Source of the DNA: Leishmania martiniquensis
Lineage: Eukaryota > Euglenozoa > Kinetoplastea > Trypanosomatida > Trypanosomatidae
DNA length: 64,000 nucleotides
Reading direction: 5' to 3'
Assembly (NCBI RefSeq): GCF_017916325.1
Contig: NC_090170.1
Coordinates: 152,501 to 216,500 of the forward strand
Made by a program: the position numbers and the translations under genes. Within the stretch, counting starts at the first letter, position 1; every line of letters starts with the position of its first letter. The notes under the pieces were generated by a model. It had not been told where the DNA came from and ran no database searches. It saw only the letters and a list, made by a program, of their open reading frames with translations. This document shows positions 40,901 to 52,900 of the stretch, in pieces.

Positions 40901-43900
40901 GTCCAGCAGCAGCAGCAGCTCTGCGCCGTCGTCATCCTCGTCGTCTGCGCCGTCCAGCAGCAGCAGCAGCTCTGCGCCGTCGTCGTCCTCGTCGTCTGCG
41001 CCGTCCAGCAGCAGCAGCAGCTCTGCGCCGTCGTCGTCCTCGTCGTCTGCGCCGTCCAGCAGCAGCAGCAGCTCTGCGCCGTCGTCGTCCTCGTCGTCTG
41101 CGCCGTCCAGCAGCAGCAGCAGCTCTGCGCCGTCGTCATCCTCGTCGTCTGCGCCGTCCAGCAGCAGCAGCAGCAGCTCTGCGCCGTCGTCATCCTCGTC
41201 GTCTGCGCCGTCCAGCAGCAGCAGCAGCTCTGCGCCGTCGTCGTCCTCATCGTCTGAGCCGTCCAGCAGCAGCAGCAGCTCTGCGCCGTCGTCGTCCTCA
41301 TCGTCTGCGCCGTCCAGCAGCAGCAGCAGCTCTGCGCCGTCGTCATCCTCGTCGTCTGCGCCGTCCAGCAGCAGCAGCAGCTCTGCGCCGTCGTCATCCT
41401 CGTCATCTGCGCCGTCCAGCAGCAGCAGCAGCTCTGCGCCGTCGTCATCCTCGTCGTCTGCGCCGTCCAGCAGCAGCAGCTCTGCGCCGTCGTCATCCTC
41501 GTCGTCTGCGCCGTCCAGCAGCAGCAGCAGCTCTGCGCCGTCGTCATCCTCGTCGTCTGCGCCGTCCAGCAGCAGCAGCAGCTCTGCGCCGTCGTCATCC
41601 TCGTCGTCTGCGCCGTCCAGCAGCAGCAGCAGCTCTGCGCCGTCGTCGTCCTCGTCGTCTGCGCCGTCCAGCAGCAGCAGCAGCTCTGCGCCGTCGTCAT
41701 CCTCGTCGTCTGCGCCGTCCAGCAGCAGCAGCAGCTCTGCGCCGTCGTCATCCTCGTCGTCTGCGCCGTCCAGCAGCAGCAGCAGCTCTGCGCCGTCGTC
41801 GTCCTCGTCGTCTGCGCCGTCCAGCAGCAGCAGCAGCTCTGCGCCGTCGTCGTCCTCGTCGTCTGCGCCGTCCAGCAGCAGCAGCAGCTCTGCGCCGTCG
41901 TCGTCCTCGTCGTCTGCGCCGTCCAGCAGCAGCAGCAGCTCTGCGCCGTCGTCATCCTCGTCGTCTGCGCCGTCCAGCAGCAGCAGCAGCTCTGCGCCGT
42001 CGTCGTCCTCGTCGTCTGCGCCGTCCAGCAGCAGCAGCAGCTCTGCGCCGTCGTCGTCCTCGTCGTCTGCGCCGTCCAGCAGCAGCAGCAGCTCTGCGCC
42101 GTCGTCATCCTCGTCGTCTGCGCCGTCCAGCAGCAGCAGCAGCTCTGCGCCGTCGTCGTCCTCGTCGTCTGCGCCGTCCAGCAGCAGCAGCAGCTCTGCG
42201 CCGTCGTCGTCCTCGTCGTCTGCGCCGTCCAGCAGCAGCAGCAGCTCTGCGCCGTCGTCATCCTCGTCGTCTGCGCCGTCCAGCAGCAGCAGCAGCTCTG
42301 CGCCGTCGTCGTCCTCGTCGTCTGAGCCGTCCAGCAGCAGCAGCTCTGCGCCGTCGTCGTCCTCGTCGTCTGCGCCGTCCAGCAGCAGCAGCAGCTCTGC
42401 GCCGTCGTCATCCTCGTCGTCTGCGCCGTCCAGCAGCAGCAGCAGCTCTGCGCCGTCGTCGTCCTCGTCGTCTGAGCCGTCCAGCAGCAGCAGCAGCTCT
42501 GCGCCGTCGTCATCCTCGTCGTCTGCGCCGTCCAGCAGCAGCAGCAGCTCTGCGCCGTCGTCATCCTCGTCGTCTGCGCCGTCCAGCAGCAGCAGCAGCT
42601 CTGCGCCGTCGTCGTCCTCGTCGTCTGCGCCGTCCAGCAGCAGCAGCAGCTCTGCGCCGTCGTCGTCCTCGTCGTCTGAGCCGTCCAGCAGCAGCAGCAG
42701 CTCTGCGCCGTCGTCGTCCTCGTCGTCTGCGCCGTCCAGCAGCAGCAGCAGCTCTGCGCCGTCGTCATCCTCGTCGTCTGCGCCGTCCAGCAGCAGCAGC
42801 AGCTCTGCGCCGTCGTCGTCCTCGTCGTCTGCGCCGTCCAGCAGCAGCAGCTCTGCGCCGTCGTCGTCCTCGTCGTCTGCGCCGTCCAGCAGCAGCAGCA
42901 GCTCTGCGCCGTCGTCATCCTCGTCGTCTGCGCCGTCGTCATCCTCGTCGTCTGCGCCGTCCAGCAGCAGCAGCAGCTCTGCGCCGTCGTCATCCTCGTC
43001 GTCTGCGCCGTCCAGCAGCAGCAGCAGCTCTGCGCCGTCGTCGTCCTCGTCGTCTGAGCCGTCCAGCAGCAGCAGCAGCTCTGCGCCGTCGTCGTCCTCG
43101 TCGTCTGCGCCGTCCAGCAGCAGCAGCAGCTCTGCGCCGTCGTCATCCTCGTCGTCTGCGCCGTCCAGCAGCAGCAGCAGCTCTGCGCCGTCGTCGTCCT
43201 CGTCGTCTGCGCCGTCCAGCAGCAGCAGCAGCTCTGCGCCGTCGTCATCCTCGTCGTCTGCGCCGTCGTCATCCTCGTCGTCTGCGCCGTCCAGCAGCAG
43301 CAGCAGCTCTGCGCCGTCGTCATCCTCGTCGTCTGCGCCGTCCAGCAGCAGCAGCAGCTCTGCGCCGTCGTCATCCTCGTCGTCTGCGCCGTCCAGCAGC
43401 AGCAGCAGCTCTGCGCCGTCGTCGTCCTCGTCGTCTGAGCCGTCCAGCAGCAGCAGCAGCTCTGCGCCGTCGTCGTCCTCGTCGTCTGCGCCGTCCAGCA
43501 GCAGCAGCAGCTCTGCGCCGTCGTCATCCTCGTCGTCTGCGCCGTCCAGCAGCAGCAGCAGCTCTGCGCCGTCGTCGTCCTCGTCGTCTGAGCCGTCCAG
43601 CAGCAGCAGCTCTGCGCCGTCGTCGTCCTCGTCGTCTGCGCCGTCCAGCAGCAGCAGCAGCTCTGCGCCGTCGTCATCCTCGTCGTCTGCGCCGTCGTCA
43701 TCCTCGTCGTCTGCGCCGTCCAGCAGCAGCAGCAGCTCTGCGCCGTCGTCGTCCTCGTCGTCTGCGCCGTCCAGCAGCAGCAGCAGCTCTGCGCCGTCGT
43801 CATCCTCGTCGTCTGCGCCGTCCAGCAGCAGCAGCAGCTCTGCGCCGTCGTCATCCTCGTCGTCTGCGCCGTCCAGCAGCAGCAGCAGCTCTGCGCCGTC

Positions 43901-46900
43901 GTCGTCCTCGTCGTCTGAGCCGTCCAGCAGCAGCAGCTCTGCGCCGTCGTCATCCTCGTCGTCTGCGCCGTCCAGCAGCAGCAGCAGCTCTGCGCCGTCG
44001 TCATCCTCGTCGTCTGCGCCGTCCAGCAGCAGCAGCAGCTCTGCGCCGTCGTCATCCTCGTCGTCTGCGCCGTCCAGCAGCAGCAGCAGCTCTGCGCCGT
44101 CGTCATCCTCGTCGTCTGCGCCGTCCAGCAGCAGCAGCAGCTCTGCGCCGTCGTCGTCCTCGTCGTCTGAGCCGTCCAGCAGCAGCAGCTCTGCGCCGTC
44201 GTCGTCCTCGTCGTCTGCGCCGTCCAGCAGCAGCAGCAGCTCTGCGCCGTCGTCATCCTCGTCGTCTGCGCCGTCCAGCAGCAGCAGCAGCAGCTCTGCG
44301 CCGTCGTCATCCTCGTCGTCTGCGCCGTCCAGCAGCAGCAGCAGCTCTGCGCCGTCGTCATCCTCGTCGTCTGCGCCGTCCAGCAGCAGCAGCAGCAGCT
44401 CTGCGCCGTCGTCGTCCTCGTCGTCTGAGCCGTCCAGCAGCAGCAGCTCTGCGCCGTCGTCGTCCTCGTCGTCTGCGCCGTCCAGCAGCAGCAGCAGCTC
44501 TGCGCCGTCGTCATCCTCGTCGTCTGCGCCGTCCAGCAGCAGCAGCAGCTCTGCGCCGTCGTCGTCCTCGTCGTCTGAGCCGTCCAGCAGCAGCAGCTCT
44601 GCGCCGTCGTCGTCCTCGTCGTCTGAGCCGTCCAGCAGCAGCAGCAGCTCTGCGCCGTCGTCGTCCTCGTCGTCTGCGCCGTCCAGCAGCAGCAGCAGCT
44701 CTGCGCCGTCGTCGTCCTCGTCGTCTGCGCCGTCCAGCAGCAGCAGCAGCTCTGCGCCGTCGTCATCCTCGTCGTCTGCGCCGTCCAGCAGCAGCAGCAG
44801 CTCTGCGCCGTCGTCGTCCTCGTCGTCTGAGCCGTCCAGCAGCAGCAGCTCTGCGCCGTCGTCGTCCTCATCGTCTGCGCCGTCCAGCAGCAGCAGCAGC
44901 TCTGCGCCGTCGTCGTCCTCGTCGTCTGCGCCGTCCAGCAGCAGCAGCAGCTCTGCGCCGTCGTCGTCCTCGTCGTCTGCGCCGTCCAGCAGCAGCAGCA
45001 GCTCTGCGCCGTCGTCGTCCTCGTCGTCTGCGCCGTCCAGCAGCAGCAGCAGCTCTGCGCCGTCGTCATCCTCGTCGTCTGCGCCGTCCAGCAGCAGCAG
45101 CAGCTCTGCGCCGTCGTCGTCCTCGTCGTCTGAGCCGTCCAGCAGCAGCAGCAGCTCTGCGCCGTCGTCGTCCTCGTCGTCTGCGCCGTCCAGCAGCAGC
45201 AGCAGCTCTGCGCCGTCGTCGTCCTCGTCGTCTGCGCCGTCCAGCAGCAGCAGCAGCTCTGCGCCGTCGTCATCCTCGTCGTCTGCGCCGTCCAGCAGCA
45301 GCAGCAGCTCTGCGCCGTCGTCGTCCTCGTCGTCTGAGCCGTCCAGCAGCAGCAGCTCTGCGCCGTCGTCATCCTCGTCGTCTGCGCCGTCCAGCAGCAG
45401 CAGCAGCTCTGCGCCGTCGTCGTCCTCGTCGTCTGAGCCGTCCAGCAGCAGCAGCTCTGCGCCGTCGTCGTCCTCGTCGTCTGCGCCGTCCAGCAGCAGC
45501 AGCAGCTCTGCGCCGTCGTCATCCTCGTCGTCTGCGCCGTCCAGCAGCAGCAGCAGCTCTGCGCCGTCGTCGTCCTCGTCGTCTGCGCCGTCCAGCAGCA
45601 GCAGCTCTGCGCCGTCGTCGTCCTCGTCGTCTGCGCCGTCCAGCAGCAGCAGCAGCTCTGCGCCGTCGTCGTCCTCGTCGTCTGAGCCGTCCAGCAGCAG
45701 CAGCTCTGCGCCGTCGTCATCCTCGTCGTCTGCGCCGTCCAGCAGCAGCAGCAGCTCTGCGCCGTCGTCATCCTCGTCGTCTGCGCCGTCCAGCAGCAGC
45801 AGCAGCTCTGCGCCGTCGTCATCCTCGTCGTCTGCGCCGTCCAGCAGCAGCAGCAGCTCTGCGCCGTCGTCGTCCTCGTCGTCTGAGCCGTCCAGCAGCA
45901 GCAGCAGCTCTGCGCCGTCGTCGTCCTCGTCGTCTGCGCCGTCCAGCAGCAGCAGCTCTGCGCCGTCGTCGTCCTCGTCGTCTGCGCCGTCCAGCAGCAG
46001 CAGCAGCTCTGCGCCGTCGTCATCCTCGTCGTCTGCGCCGTCCAGCAGCAGCAGCAGCTCTGCGCCGTCGTCGTCCTCGTCGTCTGAGCCGTCCAGCAGC
46101 AGCAGCTCTGCGCCGTCGTCGTCCTCATCGTCTGCGCCGTCCAGCAGCAGCAGCAGCTCTGCGCCGTCGTCGTCCTCGTCGTCTGCGCCGTCCAGCAGCA
46201 GCAGCAGCTCTGCGCCGTCGTCGTCCTCGTCGTCTGCGCCGTCCAGCAGCAGCAGCAGCTCTGCGCCGTCGTCGTCCTCGTCGTCTGCGCCGTCCAGCAG
46301 CAGCAGCAGCTCTGCGCCGTCGTCATCCTCGTCGTCTGCGCCGTCCAGCAGCAGCAGCAGCTCTGCGCCGTCGTCGTCCTCGTCGTCTGCGCCGTCCAGC
46401 AGCAGCAGCTCTGCGCCGTCGTCGTCCTCGTCGTCTGCGCCGTCCAGCAGCAGCAGCAGCTCTGCGCCGTCGTCATCCTCGTCGTCTGCGCCGTCCAGCA
46501 GCAGCAGCAGCTCTGCGCCGTCGTCGTCCTCGTCGTCTGCGCCGTCCAGCAGCAGCAGCAGCTCTGCGCCGTCGTCGTCCTCGTCGTCTGCGCCGTCCAG
46601 CAGCAGCAGCAGCTCTGCGCCGTCGTCATCCTCGTCGTCTGCGCCGTCCAGCAGCAGCAGCAGCTCTGCGCCGTCGTCGTCCTCGTCGTCTGCGCCGTCC
46701 AGCAGCAGCAGCTCTGCGCCGTCGTCGTCCTCGTCGTCTGCGCCGTCCAGCAGCAGCAGCAGCTCTGCGCCGTCGTCGTCCTCGTCGTCTGCGCCGTCCA
46801 GCAGCAGCAGCTCTGCGCCGTCGTCATCCTCGTCGTCTGCGCCGTCCAGCAGCAGCAGCAGCTCTGCGCCGTCGTCATCCTCGTCGTCTGCGCCGTCCAG

Positions 46901-49900
46901 CAGCAGCAGCAGCTCTGCGCCGTCGTCATCCTCGTCGTCTGCGCCGTCCAGCAGCAGCAGCAGCTCTGCGCCGTCGTCGTCCTCGTCGTCTGCGCCGTCC
47001 AGCAGCAGCAGCAGCTCTGCGCCGTCGTCATCCTCGTCGTCTGCGCCGTCCAGCAGCAGCAGCAGCTCTGCGCCGTCGTCATCCTCGTCGTCTGCGCCGT
47101 CCAGCAGCAGCAGCAGCTCTGCGCCGTCGTCATCCTCGTCGTCTGCGCCGTCCAGCAGCAGCAGCAGCTCTGCGCCGTCGTCATCCTCGTCGTCTGCGCC
47201 GTCCAGCAGCAGCAGCAGCTCTGCGCCGTCGTCATCCTCGTCGTCTGCGCCGTCCAGCAGCAGCAGCAGCTCTGCGCCGTCGTCGTCCTCGTCGTCTGAG
47301 CCGTCCAGCAGCAGCAGCTCTGCGCCGTCGTCGTCCTCGTCGTCTGCGCCGTCCAGCAGCAGCAGCAGCTCTGCGCCGTCGTCATCCTCGTCGTCTGCGC
47401 CGTCCAGCAGCAGCAGCAGCTCTGCGCCGTCGTCGTCCTCGTCGTCTGAGCCGTCCAGCAGCAGCAGCTCTGCGCCGTCGTCGTCCTCGTCGTCTGCGCC
47501 GTCCAGCAGCAGCAGCAGCTCTGCGCCGTCGTCGTCCTCGTCGTCTGCGCCGTCCAGCAGCAGCAGCAGCTCTGCGCCGTCGTCGTCCTCGTCGTCTGAG
47601 CCGTCCAGCAGCAGCAGCTCTGCGCCGTCGTCGTCCTCATCGTCTGCGCCGTCCAGCAGCAGCAGCAGCTCTGCGCCGTCGTCGTCCTCGTCGTCTGCGC
47701 CGTCCAGCAGCAGCAGCAGCTCTGCGCCGTCGTCGTCCTCGTCGTCTGCGCCGTCCAGCAGCAGCAGCAGCTCTGCGCCGTCGTCATCCTCGTCGTCTGC
47801 GCCGTCCAGCAGCAGCAGCAGCTCTGCGCCGTCGTCGTCCTCGTCGTCTGAGCCGTCCAGCAGCAGCAGCTCTGCGCCGTCGTCGTCCTCATCGTCTGCG
47901 CCGTCCAGCAGCAGCAGCAGCTCTGCGCCGTCGTCGTCCTCGTCGTCTGCGCCGTCCAGCAGCAGCAGCAGCTCTGCGCCGTCGTCGTCCTCGTCGTCTG
48001 CGCCGTCCAGCAGCAGCAGCAGCTCTGCGCCGTCGTCGTCCTCGTCGTCTGCGCCGTCCAGCAGCAGCAGCTCTGCGCCGTCGTCGTCCTCGTCGTCTGA
48101 GCCGTCCAGCAGCAGCAGCAGCTCTGCGCCGTCGTCATCCTCGTCGTCTGCGCCGTCCAGCAGCAGCAGCAGCTCTGCGCCGTCGTCATCCTCGTCGTCT
48201 GCGCCGTCCAGCAGCAGCAGCAGCTCTGCGCCGTCGTCGTCCTCGTCGTCTGCGCCGTCCAGCAGCAGCAGCAGCTCTGCGCCGTCGTCATCCTCGTCGT
48301 CTGCGCCGTCCAGCAGCAGCAGCAGCTCTGCGCCGTCGTCATCCTCGTCGTCTGCGCCGTCCAGCAGCAGCAGCAGCTCTGCGCCGTCGTCATCCTCGTC
48401 GTCTGCGCCGTCCAGCAGCAGCAGCAGCTCTGCGCCGTCGTCATCCTCGTCGTCTGCGCCGTCCAGCAGCAGCAGCAGCTCTGCGCCGTCGTCATCCTCG
48501 TCGTCTGCGCCGTCCAGCAGCAGCAGCAGCTCTGCGCCGTCGTCGTCCTCGTCGTCTGAGCCGTCCAGCAGCAGCAGCTCTGCGCCGTCGTCGTCCTCGT
48601 CGTCTGCGCCGTCCAGCAGCAGCAGCAGCTCTGCGCCGTCGTCGTCCTCGTCGTCTGAGCCGTCCAGCAGCAGCAGCTCTGCGCCGTCGTCGTCCTCATC
48701 GTCTGCGCCGTCCAGCAGCAGCAGCAGCTCTGCGCCGTCGTCGTCCTCGTCGTCTGCGCCGTCCAGCAGCAGCAGCAGCTCTGCGCCGTCGTCGTCCTCG
48801 TCGTCTGCGCCGTCCAGCAGCAGCAGCAGCTCTGCGCCGTCGTCATCCTCGTCGTCTGCGCCGTCCAGCAGCAGCAGCAGCTCTGCGCCGTCGTCGTCCT
48901 CGTCGTCTGCGCCGTCCAGCAGCAGCAGCAGCTCTGCGCCGTCGTCATCCTCGTCGTCTGCGCCGTCCAGCAGCAGCAGCAGCTCTGCGCCGTCGTCATC
49001 CTCGTCGTCTGCGCCGTCCAGCAGCAGCAGCAGCTCTGCGCCGTCGTCATCCTCGTCGTCTGCGCCGTCCAGCAGCAGCAGCAGCTCTGCGCCGTCGTCG
49101 TCCTCGTCGTCTGCGCCGTCCAGCAGCAGCAGCTCTGCGCCGTCGTCGTCCTCGTCGTCTGCGCCGTCCAGCAGCAGCAGCAGCTCTGCGCCGTCGTCAT
49201 CCTCGTCGTCTGCGCCGTCCAGCAGCAGCAGCAGCTCTGCGCCGTCGTCGTCCTCGTCGTCTGAGCCGTCCAGCAGCAGCAGCTCTGCGCCGTCGTCATC
49301 CTCGTCGTCTGCGCCGTCCAGCAGCAGCAGCAGCTCTGCGCCGTCGTCATCCTCGTCGTCTGCGCCGTCCAGCAGCAGCAGCAGCTCTGCGCCGTCGTCA
49401 TCCTCGTCGTCTGCGCCGTCCAGCAGCAGCAGCAGCTCTGCGCCGTCGTCGTCCTCGTCGTCTGCGCCGTCCAGCAGCAGCAGCAGCTCTGCGCCGTCGT
49501 CATCCTCGTCGTCTGCGCCGTCCAGCAGCAGCAGCAGCTCTGCGCCGTCGTCATCCTCGTCGTCTGCGCCGTCCAGCAGCAGCAGCAGCTCTGCGCCGTC
49601 GTCATCCTCGTCGTCTGCGCCGTCCAGCAGCAGCAGCAGCTCTGCGCCGTCGTCATCCTCGTCGTCTGCGCCGTCCAGCAGCAGCAGCAGCTCTGCGCCG
49701 TCGTCATCCTCGTCGTCTGCGCCGTCCAGCAGCAGCAGCAGCTCTGCGCCGTCGTCGTCCTCGTCGTCTGAGCCGTCCAGCAGCAGCAGCTCTGCGCCGT
49801 CGTCGTCCTCGTCGTCTGCGCCGTCCAGCAGCAGCAGCAGCTCTGCGCCGTCGTCATCCTCGTCGTCTGCGCCGTCCAGCAGCAGCAGCAGCTCTGCGCC

Positions 49901-52900
49901 GTCGTCGTCCTCGTCGTCTGAGCCGTCCAGCAGCAGCAGCTCTGCGCCGTCGTCGTCCTCGTCGTCTGCGCCGTCCAGCAGCAGCAGCAGCTCTGCGCCG
50001 TCGTCGTCCTCGTCGTCTGCGCCGTCCAGCAGCAGCAGCAGCTCTGCGCCGTCGTCGTCCTCGTCGTCTGAGCCGTCCAGCAGCAGCAGCTCTGCGCCGT
50101 CGTCGTCCTCATCGTCTGCGCCGTCCAGCAGCAGCAGCAGCTCTGCGCCGTCGTCGTCCTCGTCGTCTGCGCCGTCCAGCAGCAGCAGCAGCTCTGCGCC
50201 GTCGTCGTCCTCGTCGTCTGCGCCGTCCAGCAGCAGCAGCAGCTCTGCGCCGTCGTCATCCTCGTCGTCTGCGCCGTCCAGCAGCAGCAGCAGCTCTGCG
50301 CCGTCGTCGTCCTCGTCGTCTGAGCCGTCCAGCAGCAGCAGCTCTGCGCCGTCGTCGTCCTCATCGTCTGCGCCGTCCAGCAGCAGCAGCAGCTCTGCGC
50401 CGTCGTCGTCCTCGTCGTCTGCGCCGTCCAGCAGCAGCAGCAGCTCTGCGCCGTCGTCGTCCTCGTCGTCTGCGCCGTCCAGCAGCAGCAGCAGCTCTGC
50501 GCCGTCGTCGTCCTCGTCGTCTGCGCCGTCCAGCAGCAGCAGCAGCTCTGCGCCGTCGTCGTCCTCGTCGTCTGCGCCGTCCAGCAGCAGCAGCTCTGCG
50601 CCGTCGTCGTCCTCGTCGTCTGCGCCGTCCAGCAGCAGCAGCAGCTCTGCGCCGTCGTCATCCTCGTCGTCTGCGCCGTCCAGCAGCAGCAGCAGCTCTG
50701 CGCCGTCGTCATCCTCGTCGTCTGCGCCGTCCAGCAGCAGCAGCAGCTCTGCGCCGTCGTCGTCCTCGTCGTCTGCGCCGTCCAGCAGCAGCAGCAGCTC
50801 TGCGCCGTCGTCATCCTCGTCGTCTGCGCCGTCCAGCAGCAGCAGCAGCTCTGCGCCGTCGTCATCCTCGTCGTCTGCGCCGTCCAGCAGCAGCAGCAGC
50901 TCTGCGCCGTCGTCATCCTCGTCGTCTGCGCCGTCCAGCAGCAGCAGCAGCTCTGCGCCGTCGTCATCCTCGTCGTCTGCGCCGTCCAGCAGCAGCAGCA
51001 GCTCTGCGCCGTCGTCGTCCTCGTCGTCTGCGCCGTCCAGCAGCAGCAGCAGCTCTGCGCCGTCGTCGTCCTCGTCGTCTGCGCCGTCCAGCAGCAGCAG
51101 CAGCTCTGCGCCGTCGTCGTCCTCGTCGTCTGAGCCGTCCAGCAGCAGCAGCTCTGCGCCGTCGTCGTCCTCATCGTCTGCGCCGTCCAGCAGCAGCAGC
51201 AGCTCTGCGCCGTCGTCGTCCTCGTCGTCTGCGCCGTCCAGCAGCAGCAGCAGCTCTGCGCCGTCGTCGTCCTCGTCGTCTGCGCCGTCCAGCAGCAGCA
51301 GCAGCTCTGCGCCGTCGTCATCCTCGTCGTCTGCGCCGTCCAGCAGCAGCAGCAGCTCTGCGCCGTCGTCGTCCTCGTCGTCTGCGCCGTCCAGCAGCAG
51401 CAGCAGCTCTGCGCCGTCGTCATCCTCGTCGTCTGCGCCGTCCAGCAGCAGCAGCAGCTCTGCGCCGTCGTCATCCTCGTCGTCTGCGCCGTCCAGCAGC
51501 AGCAGCAGCTCTGCGCCGTCGTCGTCCTCGTCGTCTGCGCCGTCCAGCAGCAGCAGCAGCTCTGCGCCGTCGTCATCCTCGTCGTCTGCGCCGTCCAGCA
51601 GCAGCAGCAGCTCTGCGCCGTCGTCATCCTCGTCGTCTGCGCCGTCCAGCAGCAGCAGCAGCTCTGCGCCGTCGTCATCCTCGTCGTCTGCGCCGTCCAG
51701 CAGCAGCAGCAGCTCTGCGCCGTCGTCATCCTCGTCGTCTGCGCCGTCCAGCAGCAGCAGCAGCTCTGCGCCGTCGTCATCCTCGTCGTCTGCGCCGTCC
51801 AGCAGCAGCAGCAGCTCTGCGCCGTCGTCGTCCTCGTCGTCTGCGCCGTCCAGCAGCAGCAGCGCTCTGCGCCGTCGTCGTCCTCGTCGTCTGCGCCGTC
51901 CAGCAGCAGCAGCAGCTCTGCGCCGTCGTCATCCTCGTCGTCTGCGCCGTCCAGCAGCAGCAGCAGCTCTGCGCCGTCGTCGTCCTCGTCGTCTGCGCCG
52001 TCCAGCAGCAGCAGCTCTGCGCCGTCGTCGTCCTCGTCGTCTGCGCCGTCCAGCAGCAGCAGCAGCTCTGCGCCGTCGTCGTCCTCGTCGTCTGCGCCGT
52101 CCAGCAGCAGCAGCAGCTCTGCGCCGTCGTCGTCCTCGTCGTCTGCGCCGTCCAGCAGCAGCAGCAGCTCTGCGCCGTCGTCATCCTCGTCGTCTGCGCC
52201 GTCCAGCAGCAGCAGCAGCTCTGCGCCGTCGTCGTCCTCGTCGTCTGCGCCGTCCAGCAGCAGCAGCAGCTCTGCGCCGTCGTCGTCCTCGTCGTCTGCG
52301 CCGTCCAGCAGCAGCAGCAGCTCTGCGCCGTCGTCGTCCTCGTCGTCTGCGCCGTCCAGCAGCAGCAGCAGCTCTGCGCCGTCGTCGTCCTCGTCGTCTG
52401 CGCCGTCCAGCAGCAGCAGCAGCTCTGCGCCGTCGTCGTCCTCGTCGTCTGCGCCGTCCAGCAGCAGCAGCAGCTCTGCGCCGTCGTCGTCCTCGTCGTC
52501 TGCGCCGTCCAGCAGCAGCAGCAGCTCTGCGCCGTCGTCGTCCTCGTCGTCTGCGCCGTCCAGCAGCAGCAGCAGCTCTGCGCCGTCGTCATCCTCGTCG
52601 TCTGCGCCGTCCAGCAGCAGCAGCAGCTCTGCGCCGTCGTCGTCCTCGTCGTCTGCGCCGTCCAGCAGCAGCAGCAGCTCTGCGCCGTCGTCATCCTCGT
52701 CGTCTGCGCCGTCCAGCAGCAGCAGCAGCTCTGCGCCGTCGTCATCCTCGTCGTCTGCGCCGTCCAGCAGCAGCAGCAGCTCTGCGCCGTCGTCATCCTC
52801 GTCGTCTGCGCCGTCCAGCAGCAGCAGCAGCTCTGCGCCGTCGTCGTCCTCGTCGTCTGCGCCGTCCAGCAGCAGCAGCAGCTCTGCGCCGTCGTCGTCC

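Noticed and set aside
36845..41257. Val/Leu/Gln repeat as a genuine second domain of PPG
   Set aside because: It appears only because of the one-base insertion near 36844; the serine frame continues intact in the neighbouring frame. Kept as a finding about the indel, not as a domain.
33859..51780. Antisense open frame of 5973 codons (and further ones at 51777-60542 and 60539-63988)
   Set aside because: They arise because the repeat unit has no stop in the reverse frames. They translate to a monotonous Cys/Trp/Thr/Gln repeat, and lie against the direction of all other genes.
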